Positions 34,933 to 43,861 of a stretch of DNA of 64,000 nt are shown here, piece after piece. The position numbers were made by a program, and so were the translations under genes. The stretch is from JAWSUT01 sp033549345 (lineage in GTDB: Bacteria > Bacillota > Dethiobacteria > Dethiobacterales > Dethiobacteraceae), in assembly GCA_033549345.1 (NCBI GenBank), contig JAWSUT010000001.1, forward strand, positions 62,001-126,000, written 5' to 3'. The notes beneath the pieces were generated by a model, which was not told the origin of the DNA, did not search any database, and worked only from the letters and a program-made list of their open reading frames with translations. Every line of letters starts with the position of its first letter. Positions within the stretch are counted from its first letter, which is position 1.

Positions 34933-35686
34933 GTGTTTTTCCTCCTCGGATGAAAAATAGAATAGCTTTCTCCACCGACTCCGGACTGACCTGCGTGTTA
35001 AAGCAGGGGCCATGAGGCCGGTCGTTGGTCACGCCAAGAACCGGCAGCGGAATACAGTCCAAAATACCGCTGGTCAGATCACGTTCACAGGCCACCGCCA
35101 CAATCGCCCGGGGGCGCAGTGTTTTCACCGCTTCCCTGGCCAGCGTGCCACCGGTGGCGATACGCAGATGGACGCCATAATGGTCACACAAATCCAAAAG
35201 CCCCCCCACGGGGCAACCTCCGCAGCGGGAACAGTTTTCTGTGTTGGTGGTAATCCGGTTGGGGCATTCACGGTCCTGCAGGCAGTGGGGCAGCAGGACC
35301 AGCAGCCGCTGGGGTGTCAGCCTGCCTTTTTTAGCTTTTACCAGCTGGTTGTTTACTTCCACAAATGAACGCTGGATTTTGTCCTGCGCGATTTTAAACA
35401 CTTTCCCAAGCCAGATCACGACCGGATAAAGCAGGGAAAAGGTAAAGTTCATTGGCCTGTTGAGAAAAACAATGTTTCTGTCGGCGAGAATCGACAGAAC
35501 AATTCCGGCAAAACCAAGCCCGATGACGCCAAGACCAGCCATTATGGCAAAGACGGCGGCATAAAGCACATAACGTAAAAACCCGGCATCACGCTGGAAA
35601 AATGTCAGCCAGAAATAGACCAGAGCTCCGGCAAACAGCAGCATGGCAACGGCCAGCAACCCTAAATACAAACGTTTTTTAATCAC
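34916..35686 (-). CDS. DUF116 family membrane protein
   Basis: 256 residues. Two or three membrane helices occupy the first 90 residues. A cytoplasmic cysteine-rich part follows: LLPHCLQDREC and NCSRCGGCPVGG. The last third has an alpha/beta pattern with VAVACERDLTSGI. The cysteine spacing suggests an iron-sulfur or zinc site. The function is unknown; position between fmt and rsmB is typical. The start is GTG with GGAGG eight bases upstream. It overlaps the downstream metallopeptidase gene by 17 bases. Confidence 0.85.
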   Translation of the reverse strand: MIKKRLYLGLLAVAMLLFAGALVYFWLTFFQRDAGFLRYVLYAAVFAIMAGLGVIGLGFAGIVLSILADRNIVFLNRPMNFTFSLLYPVVIWLGKVFKIAQDKIQRSFVEVNNQLVKAKKGRLTPQRLLVLLPHCLQDRECPNRITTNTENCSRCGGCPVGGLLDLCDHYGVHLRIATGGTLAREAVKTLRPRAIVAVACERDLTSGILDCIPLPVLGVTNDRPHGPCFNTQVSPESVEKAILFFIRGGKTHVSVR

Positions 35687-35724
35687 CGCCTTCACCTCCT
35701 TTTTTTATTCTACTACAATGTGTA

Positions 35725-36660
35725 TTACTTTCCAAGTCTTGTCCCTGCCGGCAGTGGGCGTCCGCGGAGAAAATCTGCGGCACTCATTGCTTTCTTGCCT
35801 GGGGGCTGCAGCTCTGTAATCCGAAACGCTCCGTTTTGGGCGGCGACAAGAATACCTTCTCCTTCTGCTGATATCACTTCACCACAGGATGGGGCTTTGC
35901 CGTTTACCGGACAGCCTCTCCACACTTTGAGCCTATTGCCGTTTAGCAATGTATACGCGCCGGGCCACGGATTCATGCCCCGAACCAGATTATGAATGTC
36001 TTGTGCCGAAGAACACCAGTCAATCCTCTCTTCCTCTCTCTGCAGCACAGGAGCCGCAGTGGCCTCGCTTTCATCCTGGGGGATCCGCTCTGCTGTCCCG
36101 TTAAGTATGGAATGCACAGCATCCACAACCATCTCGCCACCCAAAAGAGACAGCCTGTCATGAAGGTCTCCTGTGGTATCATCCGGCCTCACGGATACCG
36201 CCCTGCGCAGAACCATGTCGCCGGTGTCCATTCCCTCGTCCATATGAATAATGGTTACACCGCTCTCTTTGTCACCGGCCATCACCGCGCGGTGTATCGG
36301 TGCGGCGCCCCGCCAGCGCGGCAAGAGTGAGGCGTGAATGTTCAGTGCCGTAACCGTCGGTATCTCCAGAATTTTCTTTGGCAGGATCCGGCCGTAAGCG
36401 CAGGTGACGATAAAATCCGGAGCAAGCGAAATAAGCTGATCCGAGAAATCGTCCGTTTTGATTTTTGTCGGTTGTAGCACAGGGATGCCCAGTGTTTCCG
36501 CCGCAACCCTCGCCGGCGGCGGTGTCATTTTCTTACCGCGGCCGCTGGGACGGTCGGGCTGTGTGACGACGGCAAGCACAGTAAATGAGCTGTGCAGCGC
36601 TTCCAGAGCCGGTACGGCAAAAGAAGGTGTTCCCATAAAAACAATGCGTTTTTCTTTCAT
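35725..36660 (-). CDS. fmt: Methionyl-tRNA formyltransferase
   Basis: Formylates initiator Met-tRNA using 10-formyltetrahydrofolate; 311 residues. Motifs: VFMGTPSFAVPALEAL, CAYGRILPKKILEIP, ALNIHASLLPRWRGAAPIHRAVMAGD with catalytic N and H, and the C-terminal OB-type domain (VHSILNGTAERI onward). The chosen ATG has AAAGG about nine bases upstream; a TTG three codons earlier is an alternative. It follows def by 18 bases. Confidence 0.96.
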   Translation of the reverse strand: MKEKRIVFMGTPSFAVPALEALHSSFTVLAVVTQPDRPSGRGKKMTPPPARVAAETLGIPVLQPTKIKTDDFSDQLISLAPDFIVTCAYGRILPKKILEIPTVTALNIHASLLPRWRGAAPIHRAVMAGDKESGVTIIHMDEGMDTGDMVLRRAVSVRPDDTTGDLHDRLSLLGGEMVVDAVHSILNGTAERIPQDESEATAAPVLQREEERIDWCSSAQDIHNLVRGMNPWPGAYTLLNGNRLKVWRGCPVNGKAPSCGEVISAEGEGILVAAQNGAFRITELQPPGKKAMSAADFLRGRPLPAGTRLGK

Positions 36661-36678
36661 GGTATCCAACCTTTTAAT

Positions 36679-37140
36679 TTATTCTTCCTCTACAAAGCGC
36701 GTTACCCTGTCCACAAACAGGACACCGTCGAGATGATCAATTTCATGCTGAAACGCTCTGGCCAAAAGGCCCGAGGCACAAATTTGCACCTGATTGCCTT
36801 CCGGGTCGGTGGCACGCACAGTTACACTGGCATTCCGCTCCACTTCACCGGCTATGCCGGGAAAGCTCAGGCACCCTTCCACAGCCGATTCGGCTCCTTC
36901 ACTCTCCACGATGACAGGATTAATCAGCATCAGCAGCCCGTTTTCATCCTGAACGTCAACAACAATGATGCGCTTGGCAATACCTATCTGCGGAGCTGCC
37001 AGGCCCACACCCTGTGCGTCATACATTGTCTCCTTCATATCTTCCAGCAGTTGTTTAACCTGCGGCGTAATGTCCTTTACTTCCAGTGCTTTTTCCCGCA
37101 GAACGGGGTCTTCTTTTGTGCGTATTACCCTGATTGCCAT
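36679..37140 (-). CDS. def: Peptide deformylase
   Basis: Removes the N-formyl group from nascent proteins; 153 residues. The three family motifs are intact: GVGLAAPQIG, EGCLSFPG (Cys metal ligand) and QHEIDHLDG (HExxH metal site). The start is the ATG giving MAIRVIRT, with GGAGG ten bases upstream; the frame extends ten codons further without a site. It pairs with fmt, as is usual. Confidence 0.96.
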   Translation of the reverse strand: MAIRVIRTKEDPVLREKALEVKDITPQVKQLLEDMKETMYDAQGVGLAAPQIGIAKRIIVVDVQDENGLLMLINPVIVESEGAESAVEGCLSFPGIAGEVERNASVTVRATDPEGNQVQICASGLLARAFQHEIDHLDGVLFVDRVTRFVEEE

Positions 37141-37196
37141 AGCTTTACTTCCTCCCTGTACAGATAACATCTATATTGTAACATAATTTAGCAAAC

Positions 37197-39578
37197 TTAT
37201 AACAGACTTTGCGGGTCAACGTCAAGTGTCAGCCGGACATCACCGCTAAAGGTGCTGCCGCCAAACTCTGCGGACGCTTTTTTAACTATGCGCAGCAGTG
37301 TGTCGGTATCAGACCCGCGGGCCACCAGCTGCCAGCGAAACTGGCCCCTTATTTTTTCCAGGGGGCAGGGAGACGGCCCGAGAATATCCGTGCTTCCCTC
37401 AAGATGGGCAGCCAGAAACGAGGCTGCATCGATCACCCGTGCCTCATCGGCTCCTGCCAGAAGCAGGCGGACCAAAACCGAATAGGGCGGATAGCCCAGC
37501 TCCTGTCGTGTCTGACTTTCTTCCCTGTAAAATGTCGGATAATCATGGTCTTTTGCGGCCAAAATGGCATAGTGGTCCGGCGTATACGTCTGAACCACCA
37601 CACGGCCGCCGGCCGGCCCGCGCCCCGCCCGGCCGGCTACCTGCGTCAGAAGCTGAAATGTCCTCTCACCGGCACGAAAATCAGGAAGATTAATGGCCGT
37701 ATCGGCTGTGATGACGCCGACCAGGGTGACATCGGGGAAATCAAGTCCCTTGGCCACCATTTGCGTGCCGATTAAGACATCGGCTTCCTTTTTTTTAAAC
37801 TGAGTCAGAATTTTTTTATGTGCACCTTTGCGCGCGGTGGTATCGGCATCAAGCCGCACCACCCGCCTGTCGGGAAAATATTTAAGCAGCTCTTCCTCAA
37901 CTTTTTGTGTTCCGGTACCAAAGTGACGGATATACCGCCCGCTGCACACGGGGCATACCCTGGGATAGTCTTCGCTGTAGTCACAGTAATGACAGCGCAG
38001 CGCTTCCCCTGCCATATGAAACTTCAGGGAAATATCGCAGGATTTACAGCGCATCACATGCCCGCATTCCCGGCAGAGAACAAACGTGGCATACCCCCTG
38101 CGGTTCAAAAGAAGAATAGCCTGTTTGCCCTGCTGAAATGTGGACTCCAGGGTAGACAGAAGTAAACGGCTGAAAATACTGCGGTGCTTTTCTTTGAGTT
38201 CCTGCCGCATATCGACAATCTCCACAGGCGGCATAGGTCTGTTTTCTATTCTGTCCGGGAGGCGGCTAAGTGTATACTCGCCAAGCTCAGCCAGGCGGTA
38301 CGATTCAAGTGATGGTGTGGCACTGCCAAGCACCACCGCCGCTTTATGCAGGCGCGCACGCCACAGCGCCACTTCGCGTGCATGGTAGCGTGGCGTTTCA
38401 TCCTGTTTGTATGTTGCTTCGTGTTCTTCATCCAGGATGATCAGCCCCAGTTTTGCAAACGGTGCAAAGACAGCCGACCGTGCCCCGATGGCAACCACAG
38501 CGTCTCCTTCAGCGACCCTGCGCCATTCGTCATAGCGCTCGCCGGCTGACAGCCGGCTGTGCAGGACGGCAATCCGTCCGCCAAAACGTGAAGCAAAGCG
38601 CTCGATAATCTGCGGAGTGAGGGCGATTTCAGGAACAAGGACAATACTTCCCAATCCCGCAGACGCGGTACGGGCAATTGCCTGCAGGTATACTTCCGTT
38701 TTGCCGCTGCCGGTGACGCCATGCAGTAAAAACACGCCGCTTTTCCTGTCGTTTATCGCACCGCTGATCTGCTCCAGCGCTTCTTTTTGCGCCAATGTCA
38801 GCGGCAGAGGCTCCTCCGGTTCAAAATGTTCCCCGTCAAGCGGGTCTCGCCGCACTTCTTTTTCCCTGATTTCAACCCAGCTGCGCGCGGCAAGTGAACG
38901 CACAGTGGCTGCACTGACGCCGGCATCGGCCAGATGGCTAAGTGGTAGTGCCGTGTCTTTTCTCAGTATCTCCAGGGCCAAAGCCTGTTTACTGCCTACG
39001 GGCTCCGCCCTACGCCCCTCTGCAGTGAGTACGGCTTCGCGGACAGTCCTGGGCTTCATGCCCTGTGCGTCACGGCTGGTCACAGTTATGACGCCCTCCC
39101 GGCGCAGGCGGCGCAGCACACCCGCTGCGTCCATTTCAGGAAACTGTTTCAGCCAGGCACTCAGCTTCACCGGCCCTTTTTCCTGTAAATACCGGCAGGC
39201 TGCGCTGATTGGTTCTTCTGTGCCGCTATACGCTGCCCATTTACCCGTCACCCAACGCACTCCGGGCGGTACCATGGCCTGCAGAAAATCCATTTGGCTG
39301 CATAAATAGCGCGCAGCGCCCCAGCCGGCCAGTTTTATCAGTTCCTCAGTTAACACCGGTGTATCATCCAGAACTTCTTCAATATCTTTCACTTCGGCAG
39401 CAGCTGCGGGCAGATCCCCTGCCAGGCCGATGCAGTATCCTTCAATACGCCGCGGACCGAAAGGAACCACCACACGACTCCCGACCGATACATCCATCCC
39501 GGGCGGTACCCGATAGGTAAAAGGGCGGTCCAGCCGCTGATGATGAATACGTACTAAGATTTCTGCAAATCGTTCCAA
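37197..39578 (-). CDS. priA: Primosomal protein N' (replication restart helicase PriA)
   Basis: 793 residues. The N-terminal DNA-binding domains cover about 1-200. The helicase shows Walker A LHGVTGSGKTEVY, DEEH box (LIILDEEHEATYKQDE), GSATPS and QVAGRAGRGPAGG. The zinc module has eight cysteines in four pairs (CREC, CKSC, CHYC, CPVC). It restarts stalled replication forks. The start is TTG with GGAGGG upstream. The neighbouring coaBC gene is separated from it by a plus-strand SpoIIM-like gene. Confidence 0.95.
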   Translation of the reverse strand: MERFAEILVRIHHQRLDRPFTYRVPPGMDVSVGSRVVVPFGPRRIEGYCIGLAGDLPAAAAEVKDIEEVLDDTPVLTEELIKLAGWGAARYLCSQMDFLQAMVPPGVRWVTGKWAAYSGTEEPISAACRYLQEKGPVKLSAWLKQFPEMDAAGVLRRLRREGVITVTSRDAQGMKPRTVREAVLTAEGRRAEPVGSKQALALEILRKDTALPLSHLADAGVSAATVRSLAARSWVEIREKEVRRDPLDGEHFEPEEPLPLTLAQKEALEQISGAINDRKSGVFLLHGVTGSGKTEVYLQAIARTASAGLGSIVLVPEIALTPQIIERFASRFGGRIAVLHSRLSAGERYDEWRRVAEGDAVVAIGARSAVFAPFAKLGLIILDEEHEATYKQDETPRYHAREVALWRARLHKAAVVLGSATPSLESYRLAELGEYTLSRLPDRIENRPMPPVEIVDMRQELKEKHRSIFSRLLLSTLESTFQQGKQAILLLNRRGYATFVLCRECGHVMRCKSCDISLKFHMAGEALRCHYCDYSEDYPRVCPVCSGRYIRHFGTGTQKVEEELLKYFPDRRVVRLDADTTARKGAHKKILTQFKKKEADVLIGTQMVAKGLDFPDVTLVGVITADTAINLPDFRAGERTFQLLTQVAGRAGRGPAGGRVVVQTYTPDHYAILAAKDHDYPTFYREESQTRQELGYPPYSVLVRLLLAGADEARVIDAASFLAAHLEGSTDILGPSPCPLEKIRGQFRWQLVARGSDTDTLLRIVKKASAEFGGSTFSGDVRLTLDVDPQSLL

Positions 39579-39684
39579 TGGACCCTCCGCTACAAATCAG
39601 ATTTTATCAGGAACATATTCCACGAAAAAAACCATTTCCCCTGTCTTTGGCAGAAATTTTCCTCCGGCCTTTCCAGAAGATAGA

Positions 39685-39714
39685 TTGCAAAACCAAGCGT
39701 TAATTCAGTATAAT
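39685..39714 (+). promoter_or_regulatory. Sigma-A-type promoter of the SpoIIM-like gene
   Basis: TTGCAA and TATAAT are separated by 18 bases and lie about 20 bases before the start codon. Confidence 0.7.
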
Positions 39715-39732
39715 GGTACAGGAGGTTTTAAC

Positions 39733-40344
39733 ATGCTGCAGCGATTCATGATTACAGTAAAAGAAAACCGTTCCTGGTTGATTCTCTCGTTCCTGCTTTT
39801 TGCCGGAGGGGCCGGCCTGTCCTATATTTCACTCACCCATGAACCGGAACTCTTTGCTATTCTGGAGGAGACATCTCTTCCCCTACTCCAGGAACTGAGC
39901 GAGCTGGTTTTTGGCGGCCATCCGCTCCGCGGTGCTGCTATCCTTTTTCTGCATAACCTGACATCGGTCCTGCAGGTCATATTCTTTGGCATCATTTTGG
40001 GAATTCTCCCGCTTTTTTCGGCGATTGCCAACGGAGCTATTCTGGGTGCCCTGACCTTTCAACTCAGCCAGGAGGGGATAGCTCCCCTGCCGTTTTTGAT
40101 GGCCGGTATCCTGCCCCACGGCATTTTTGAGCTGCCGGCATTTTTGCTAAGTGCCGCCCTGGGACTCAAGTTCGGTTACCATGTGGTCTTCCCCATCCCG
40201 CAGTATACCCGGCGGCAGAGCCTGGCCCTGATTTTTCAGGAAATCGGCATCGTTTTACCGGTCGTCTTTATCTTACTGCTTCTGGCCGCCCTTCTGGAAG
40301 TCTTTGTCACACCCGGCGTTCTCGAGTACTACCTGGCACTATAA
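39733..40344 (+). CDS. Stage II sporulation protein M-like membrane protein
   Basis: 203 residues with about five membrane helices: WLILSFLLFAGGAGLSYI near residue 15-32, NLTSVLQVIFFGIILGILPLF, IANGAILGALTFQL, MAGILPHGIFELPAFLLSAALGLKFGY and a C-terminal helix. The ILPHGIFELPAFLLS motif is the hallmark of the SpoIIM/DUF95 family. Authentic SpoIIM takes part in septal peptidoglycan removal during engulfment, but DUF95 members are also found outside sporulation. GGAGG precedes the ATG. It sits in opposite orientation between priA and coaBC, with its own promoter and a shared terminator. Confidence 0.85.
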   Translation: MLQRFMITVKENRSWLILSFLLFAGGAGLSYISLTHEPELFAILEETSLPLLQELSELVFGGHPLRGAAILFLHNLTSVLQVIFFGIILGILPLFSAIANGAILGALTFQLSQEGIAPLPFLMAGILPHGIFELPAFLLSAALGLKFGYHVVFPIPQYTRRQSLALIFQEIGIVLPVVFILLLLAALLEVFVTPGVLEYYLAL

Positions 40345-40415
40345 AAAGTCGTTATTTTTCTTTGCCGGTTACATCTGTTCCTGCCATTGTCTTTTGGTTT
40401 AAGACTCTTGTAATA

Positions 40416-40446
40416 AATATAACCCGGGCCTCGGCCCGGGTTATTT
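40416..40446. terminator. Bidirectional intrinsic terminator
   Basis: Nearly perfect palindrome with AACCCGGGCC followed by GGCCCGGGTT, with AT-rich flanks on both sides. It lies between the convergent SpoIIM-like gene and coaBC and includes the coaBC stop codon. Confidence 0.8.
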
Positions 40447-41661
40447 AGCATCAGAAAAAGCATGGTTACCGGTATCATAAATCGTTTTAATTTCAGCGAG
40501 GATTCTTATAGCAAGCTGTGCCTTCGTCATTTTCGGCAGTTGACTTTCCCGTCCGTCGGGAAAATAGAGTTTCACAACGTTGGTGTCAGCCTTAAACCCG
40601 GCACCATCCTGGGTCAGGTCATTGGCCACAATCAGATCCAGATTTTTTTTCCTGAGTTTGTCCAGGGCATTGTCCTGCAGGTTTTGGGTTTCTGCGGCAA
40701 ACCCCACCAGAATCTGTCCCGTCTTCTGTTTACCAAGCTCAGCCAGGATATCCGGGTTCCTGACCATAGTAAGCAACAGGTCGCCGTCCTTCTTGATCTT
40801 TTGCCCGCTTGTGTGGGCGGGCCGGTAGTCGGCAACCGCAGCCGCTTTAATTACCACATCGGCAATGGCAAAACGCTGCAGTACCTGCTCATGCATTTCC
40901 CGTGCCGTTTTTACTCTGACGACATGAACACCGGGAGGGTCCGTCAGAGAAACGGGCCCGGTGACCAAAGTTACGTCTGCGCCTAAAGCGGCTGCCGCCT
41001 GCGCTATGGCAAACCCCATTTTCCCGCTGGAATGATTGGTCAGATAGCGGACAGGGTCAATTGCTTCCTGTGTGGGGCCTGCCGTTACAATAAACCGTGT
41101 TCCCTGCCAGGTTGTTTCCGGCAGCAGCAGGCGGCAGGCGGTGTCAAAGACGGTATCCACGCCGGCCATGCGCCCGCGGCCGGTATCGCCACAGGCCAGC
41201 ACCCCTTCCTCGGGCCCGGCAAAATGATACCCCAGGCCGGCAAGCCTGGCGATATTCTGCTGTGTCAGAGGATTGTCATACATTTTCGTATTCATGGCCG
41301 GTGCCAGCAAAATCGGACATTGGGCTGCCAATACCGTGGTAGTCAGCAGATTATCGGCCATACCGGCGGCTATTTTAGCGATACTGTTGGCTGACGCCGG
41401 CGCAATGACAAAGAGGCCTGCACTTTGTGCCAGGCCTACATGTTCTACTGAGTACTGTTCGGTGGCAGCAAACAGGTCATCGTAGATCCTGTTGTTGCTC
41501 ACTGTCTGCAAGGTAAGCGGGGTGACAAATTTTTTCGCCGCTTCTGTCATCACCACTCGGACATCTGCACCGGCTTTAATAAAAAGCCGGCAAAGTTCCG
41601 CCGACTTATAGGCGGCGATTCCTCCGGTCACACCCAGGATAATGCTTTTTCCGGAAAGCAT
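40441..41661 (-). CDS. coaBC: Bifunctional phosphopantothenoylcysteine decarboxylase / phosphopantothenate-cysteine ligase
   Basis: Two successive steps of coenzyme A synthesis in one 406-residue protein. The CoaC flavodoxin-like domain (about 1-185) shows GVTGGIAAYKSAEL, the catalytic histidine in SVEHVGLAQSA and APAMNTKMYDNP. The CoaB domain has VTAGPTQEAIDPVRYLTNHSSGKMGFAIA, the KIKKDG loop, then ANDLT. GAGGAGG precedes the ATG. Order rpoZ-coaBC-priA is the classical one. Confidence 0.96.
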   Translation of the reverse strand: MLSGKSIILGVTGGIAAYKSAELCRLFIKAGADVRVVMTEAAKKFVTPLTLQTVSNNRIYDDLFAATEQYSVEHVGLAQSAGLFVIAPASANSIAKIAAGMADNLLTTTVLAAQCPILLAPAMNTKMYDNPLTQQNIARLAGLGYHFAGPEEGVLACGDTGRGRMAGVDTVFDTACRLLLPETTWQGTRFIVTAGPTQEAIDPVRYLTNHSSGKMGFAIAQAAAALGADVTLVTGPVSLTDPPGVHVVRVKTAREMHEQVLQRFAIADVVIKAAAVADYRPAHTSGQKIKKDGDLLLTMVRNPDILAELGKQKTGQILVGFAAETQNLQDNALDKLRKKNLDLIVANDLTQDGAGFKADTNVVKLYFPDGRESQLPKMTKAQLAIRILAEIKTIYDTGNHAFSDAK

Positions 41662-41674
41662 TCTGCATGCCTCC

Positions 41675-41872
41675 TCACCTGGGTAAACGTTCGTACCCTA
41701 TTTTCCCCGTAGCAATTTCTTCCAGTGCGATGGAAACATCTTTCAGAGAGTCGGTCTCTACCAGGCGGGGCGAATTTTCATTGAGCATCCGGGCCCGTTT
41801 TGCAGCAGCAATCACCAATGTGTATTTACTGTCAACTTTTGTCATCAGTGTGTCAATAGACGGATAAATCAT
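41675..41872 (-). CDS. rpoZ: DNA-directed RNA polymerase omega subunit
   Basis: 65 residues. The core motif of the omega family is recognisable: SKYTLVIAAAKRARML followed by ALEEIATGKI. It assists assembly of the beta' subunit. It overlaps gmk by four bases (ATGA), consistent with translational coupling, and is followed after 13 bases by coaBC. Confidence 0.94.
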   Translation of the reverse strand: MIYPSIDTLMTKVDSKYTLVIAAAKRARMLNENSPRLVETDSLKDVSIALEEIATGKIGYERLPR

Positions 41873-42486
41873 GATTTGACCTCCTCGGCAATGGCTTGAA
41901 TTAAGTCGCTGTTACGTGCTGCCCGCAGGCGCTCAGCCCGGATAATGGCAATGACTCTGTCACGGGCATCCTCTATGCGGTCATTCACAACAACATAATC
42001 ATATCTGGGTGCCTGGCCCACCTCTTCAGCTGCTGCGGCCAGGCGGCGCTCCAATACTTCACCGGATTCGGTGCCGCGGTTGATAATTCTTGTCCGCAGT
42101 TCCGCTCCCGAAGGCGGCAAAAGAAAGATAAAGACACCGCTTGCAAAAGCCTCCATCACCTTAATTGCGCCCTGCGTATCAATTTCCAGTATCACATCAC
42201 GGCCCGCGGCCAGCATGTTCTCCACTGCGCTGCGGGGAGTCCCGTAGTATTGCCCGTAAACACAGGCATATTCAAGAAAGTCTCCGTTTTCAATTGCCTG
42301 TTCAAACTCGTCTCTGCTCACGAAAAAATAGTTAACCCCGTCCTGTTCTCCGGCACGGGGTTTGCGGGTTGTCTTCGATACTGAAAGGACCATCTCCTGA
42401 CGTTTCTCCAGCAGTGCCCTGCAGACCGTTCCTTTTCCCGCGCCTGACGGACCGGAGATAACAATAAGCAATCCGTTACTGGCCAA
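41869..42486 (-). CDS. gmk: Guanylate kinase
   Basis: Phosphorylates GMP to GDP; 205 residues. Walker A is ISGPSGAGKGTV. GMP-binding residues appear in SVSKTTRKPRAGEQDGVNYFFV and EYACVYGQYYGTPRSAV. The lid and C-terminal segment (RTEESGEVLERRLAAAAEE-type) matches the family. It follows remA by 20 bases. Confidence 0.96.
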   Translation of the reverse strand: MASNGLLIVISGPSGAGKGTVCRALLEKRQEMVLSVSKTTRKPRAGEQDGVNYFFVSRDEFEQAIENGDFLEYACVYGQYYGTPRSAVENMLAAGRDVILEIDTQGAIKVMEAFASGVFIFLLPPSGAELRTRIINRGTESGEVLERRLAAAAEEVGQAPRYDYVVVNDRIEDARDRVIAIIRAERLRAARNSDLIQAIAEEVKS

Positions 42487-42506
42487 TGATCCCCCTCCGG
42501 TGTCGT

Positions 42507-42776
42507 TTATTCTTCTTCTTCGGCTGGACTGACTTCTTTTGTATGCAGGCGGTGTTTCACCGTCTCAGGCTGAACGGCTGAAAGAACAACATGTCCGCTG
42601 TCTGCGATAATTACAGCGCGGGTACGACGCCCGTATGTAGCATCAATCAGCATACCCCGGTCACGCGCTTCGGTGATCACACGCTTAATAGGAGCAGATT
42701 CCGGACTAACAATGGCGATAATGCGGTTTGCGGAAACAATATTGCCGAACCCAATATTAATTAGTTTAATTTGCAC
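42507..42776 (-). CDS. remA: Extracellular matrix regulator RemA (DUF370)
   Basis: 89 residues. The family core is clear: LINIGFGNIVSANRIIAIVSPESAPIKR, then DATYGRRTRAVIIADSGHV. In B. subtilis RemA is a DNA-binding activator of biofilm matrix and osmoprotection genes; role here is by homology. The start is GTG with AGGAGG upstream. The acidic tail (EVSPAEEEE) is slightly longer than the minimal family length. It sits between the YicC gene and gmk, as in B. subtilis (ylzA). Confidence 0.93.
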   Translation of the reverse strand: MQIKLINIGFGNIVSANRIIAIVSPESAPIKRVITEARDRGMLIDATYGRRTRAVIIADSGHVVLSAVQPETVKHRLHTKEVSPAEEEE

Positions 42777-42881
42777 TCCTGGGGACCTCCTTTTCTTCTT
42801 GTAGCACCTATTGTTCTGCTAATAGTATAACGGAAATGCGGGAAAAAATGCAAGAGTCAAATCTATTTGCGATTATCGCTG

Positions 42882-43763
42882 TTATTCTATATTTTGCACT
42901 TGCTCACGAATTTTTTCAAGTTCCGTCTTCATCTCCACCACCAGACTGGCAATTTCATAATCGTTTGCTTTGGAACCGATGGTGTTGATCTCCCGGAACA
43001 GTTCCTGAGTCAGAAAATCGAGTTTTCTGCCAATGGGGCCGTCCTGCCGGAGCGCTTTGCGAAATGCAGCCAGGTGACTTGCCAAACGGACCAGTTCTTC
43101 AGTCACATTACTGCGGTCGGCGAAAATAGCTACCTCTGTGAGAACCCGGCCCGGGTCAAACTCCACCTGGTCAAGAAGCTCTGCAAGCCGCTCTTCCATC
43201 CGTCTTCTGTATTCTTCAACCACAACAGGCGCCCGTTTCTCCACTTCTTTTGCCGTATCTTCCAGAATACCCAGGCGCTTGATGAAATCCTGGCTTAAGC
43301 GTGCACCCTCCTCAGTCCGCTGCGTCAACAGGTTGTCCAACGCCAGACCCAGTGCTGTCTCTAATATGTTCCAGATTGCATCCGGTTCAACCGTTTCTTT
43401 TTCTACCCGTAATACATCAGGCAGGCCAGACAGCAATTCCAGGCCGGGACTCTCATCCAGTGTGCAAACATCACACATCTCAGCGAGAGCACGTTGATAC
43501 GCTTTGGCAAGGTCGCGGTCCAGCGTAACGTGGACCGCTCCTTCACCATGATCAAGCCAGTTAATAAACACATCCACCCGTCCACGTCCCACGGACTGCT
43601 GCACTTTGCGGCGGACTCTGTCTTCCAGGGACTGGATCTCGCGGGGCATTCTGATTGAAACATCCAGATATTTATGGTTTACCGAGCGTGTTTCCACTTT
43701 CAAACGAATGGCGCCGGCCGGGTCACTTTCAGCCTGGCCGTAACCGGTCATACTTCGAATCAT
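42882..43763 (-). CDS. YicC/YloC family endoribonuclease
   Basis: 293 residues. N-terminus MIRSMTGYGQAE is the family hallmark; the second domain ends in FLTQELFREINTIGSKANDYEIASLVVEMKTELEKIREQVQN, which is highly conserved. Members are RNases related to small-RNA turnover. GAGGG lies upstream of the ATG. Together with remA, gmk and rpoZ it forms the usual cluster. Confidence 0.93.
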   Translation of the reverse strand: MIRSMTGYGQAESDPAGAIRLKVETRSVNHKYLDVSIRMPREIQSLEDRVRRKVQQSVGRGRVDVFINWLDHGEGAVHVTLDRDLAKAYQRALAEMCDVCTLDESPGLELLSGLPDVLRVEKETVEPDAIWNILETALGLALDNLLTQRTEEGARLSQDFIKRLGILEDTAKEVEKRAPVVVEEYRRRMEERLAELLDQVEFDPGRVLTEVAIFADRSNVTEELVRLASHLAAFRKALRQDGPIGRKLDFLTQELFREINTIGSKANDYEIASLVVEMKTELEKIREQVQNIE

Positions 43764-43861
43764 TTCATTCCCTCACTTACTCTGCTGATTTTCCCTACAG
43801 AGTTATTGTACCAGAAAAAACGGTTTTGGCAAATTTTACACAATAAGCCGCCTCATTTACA

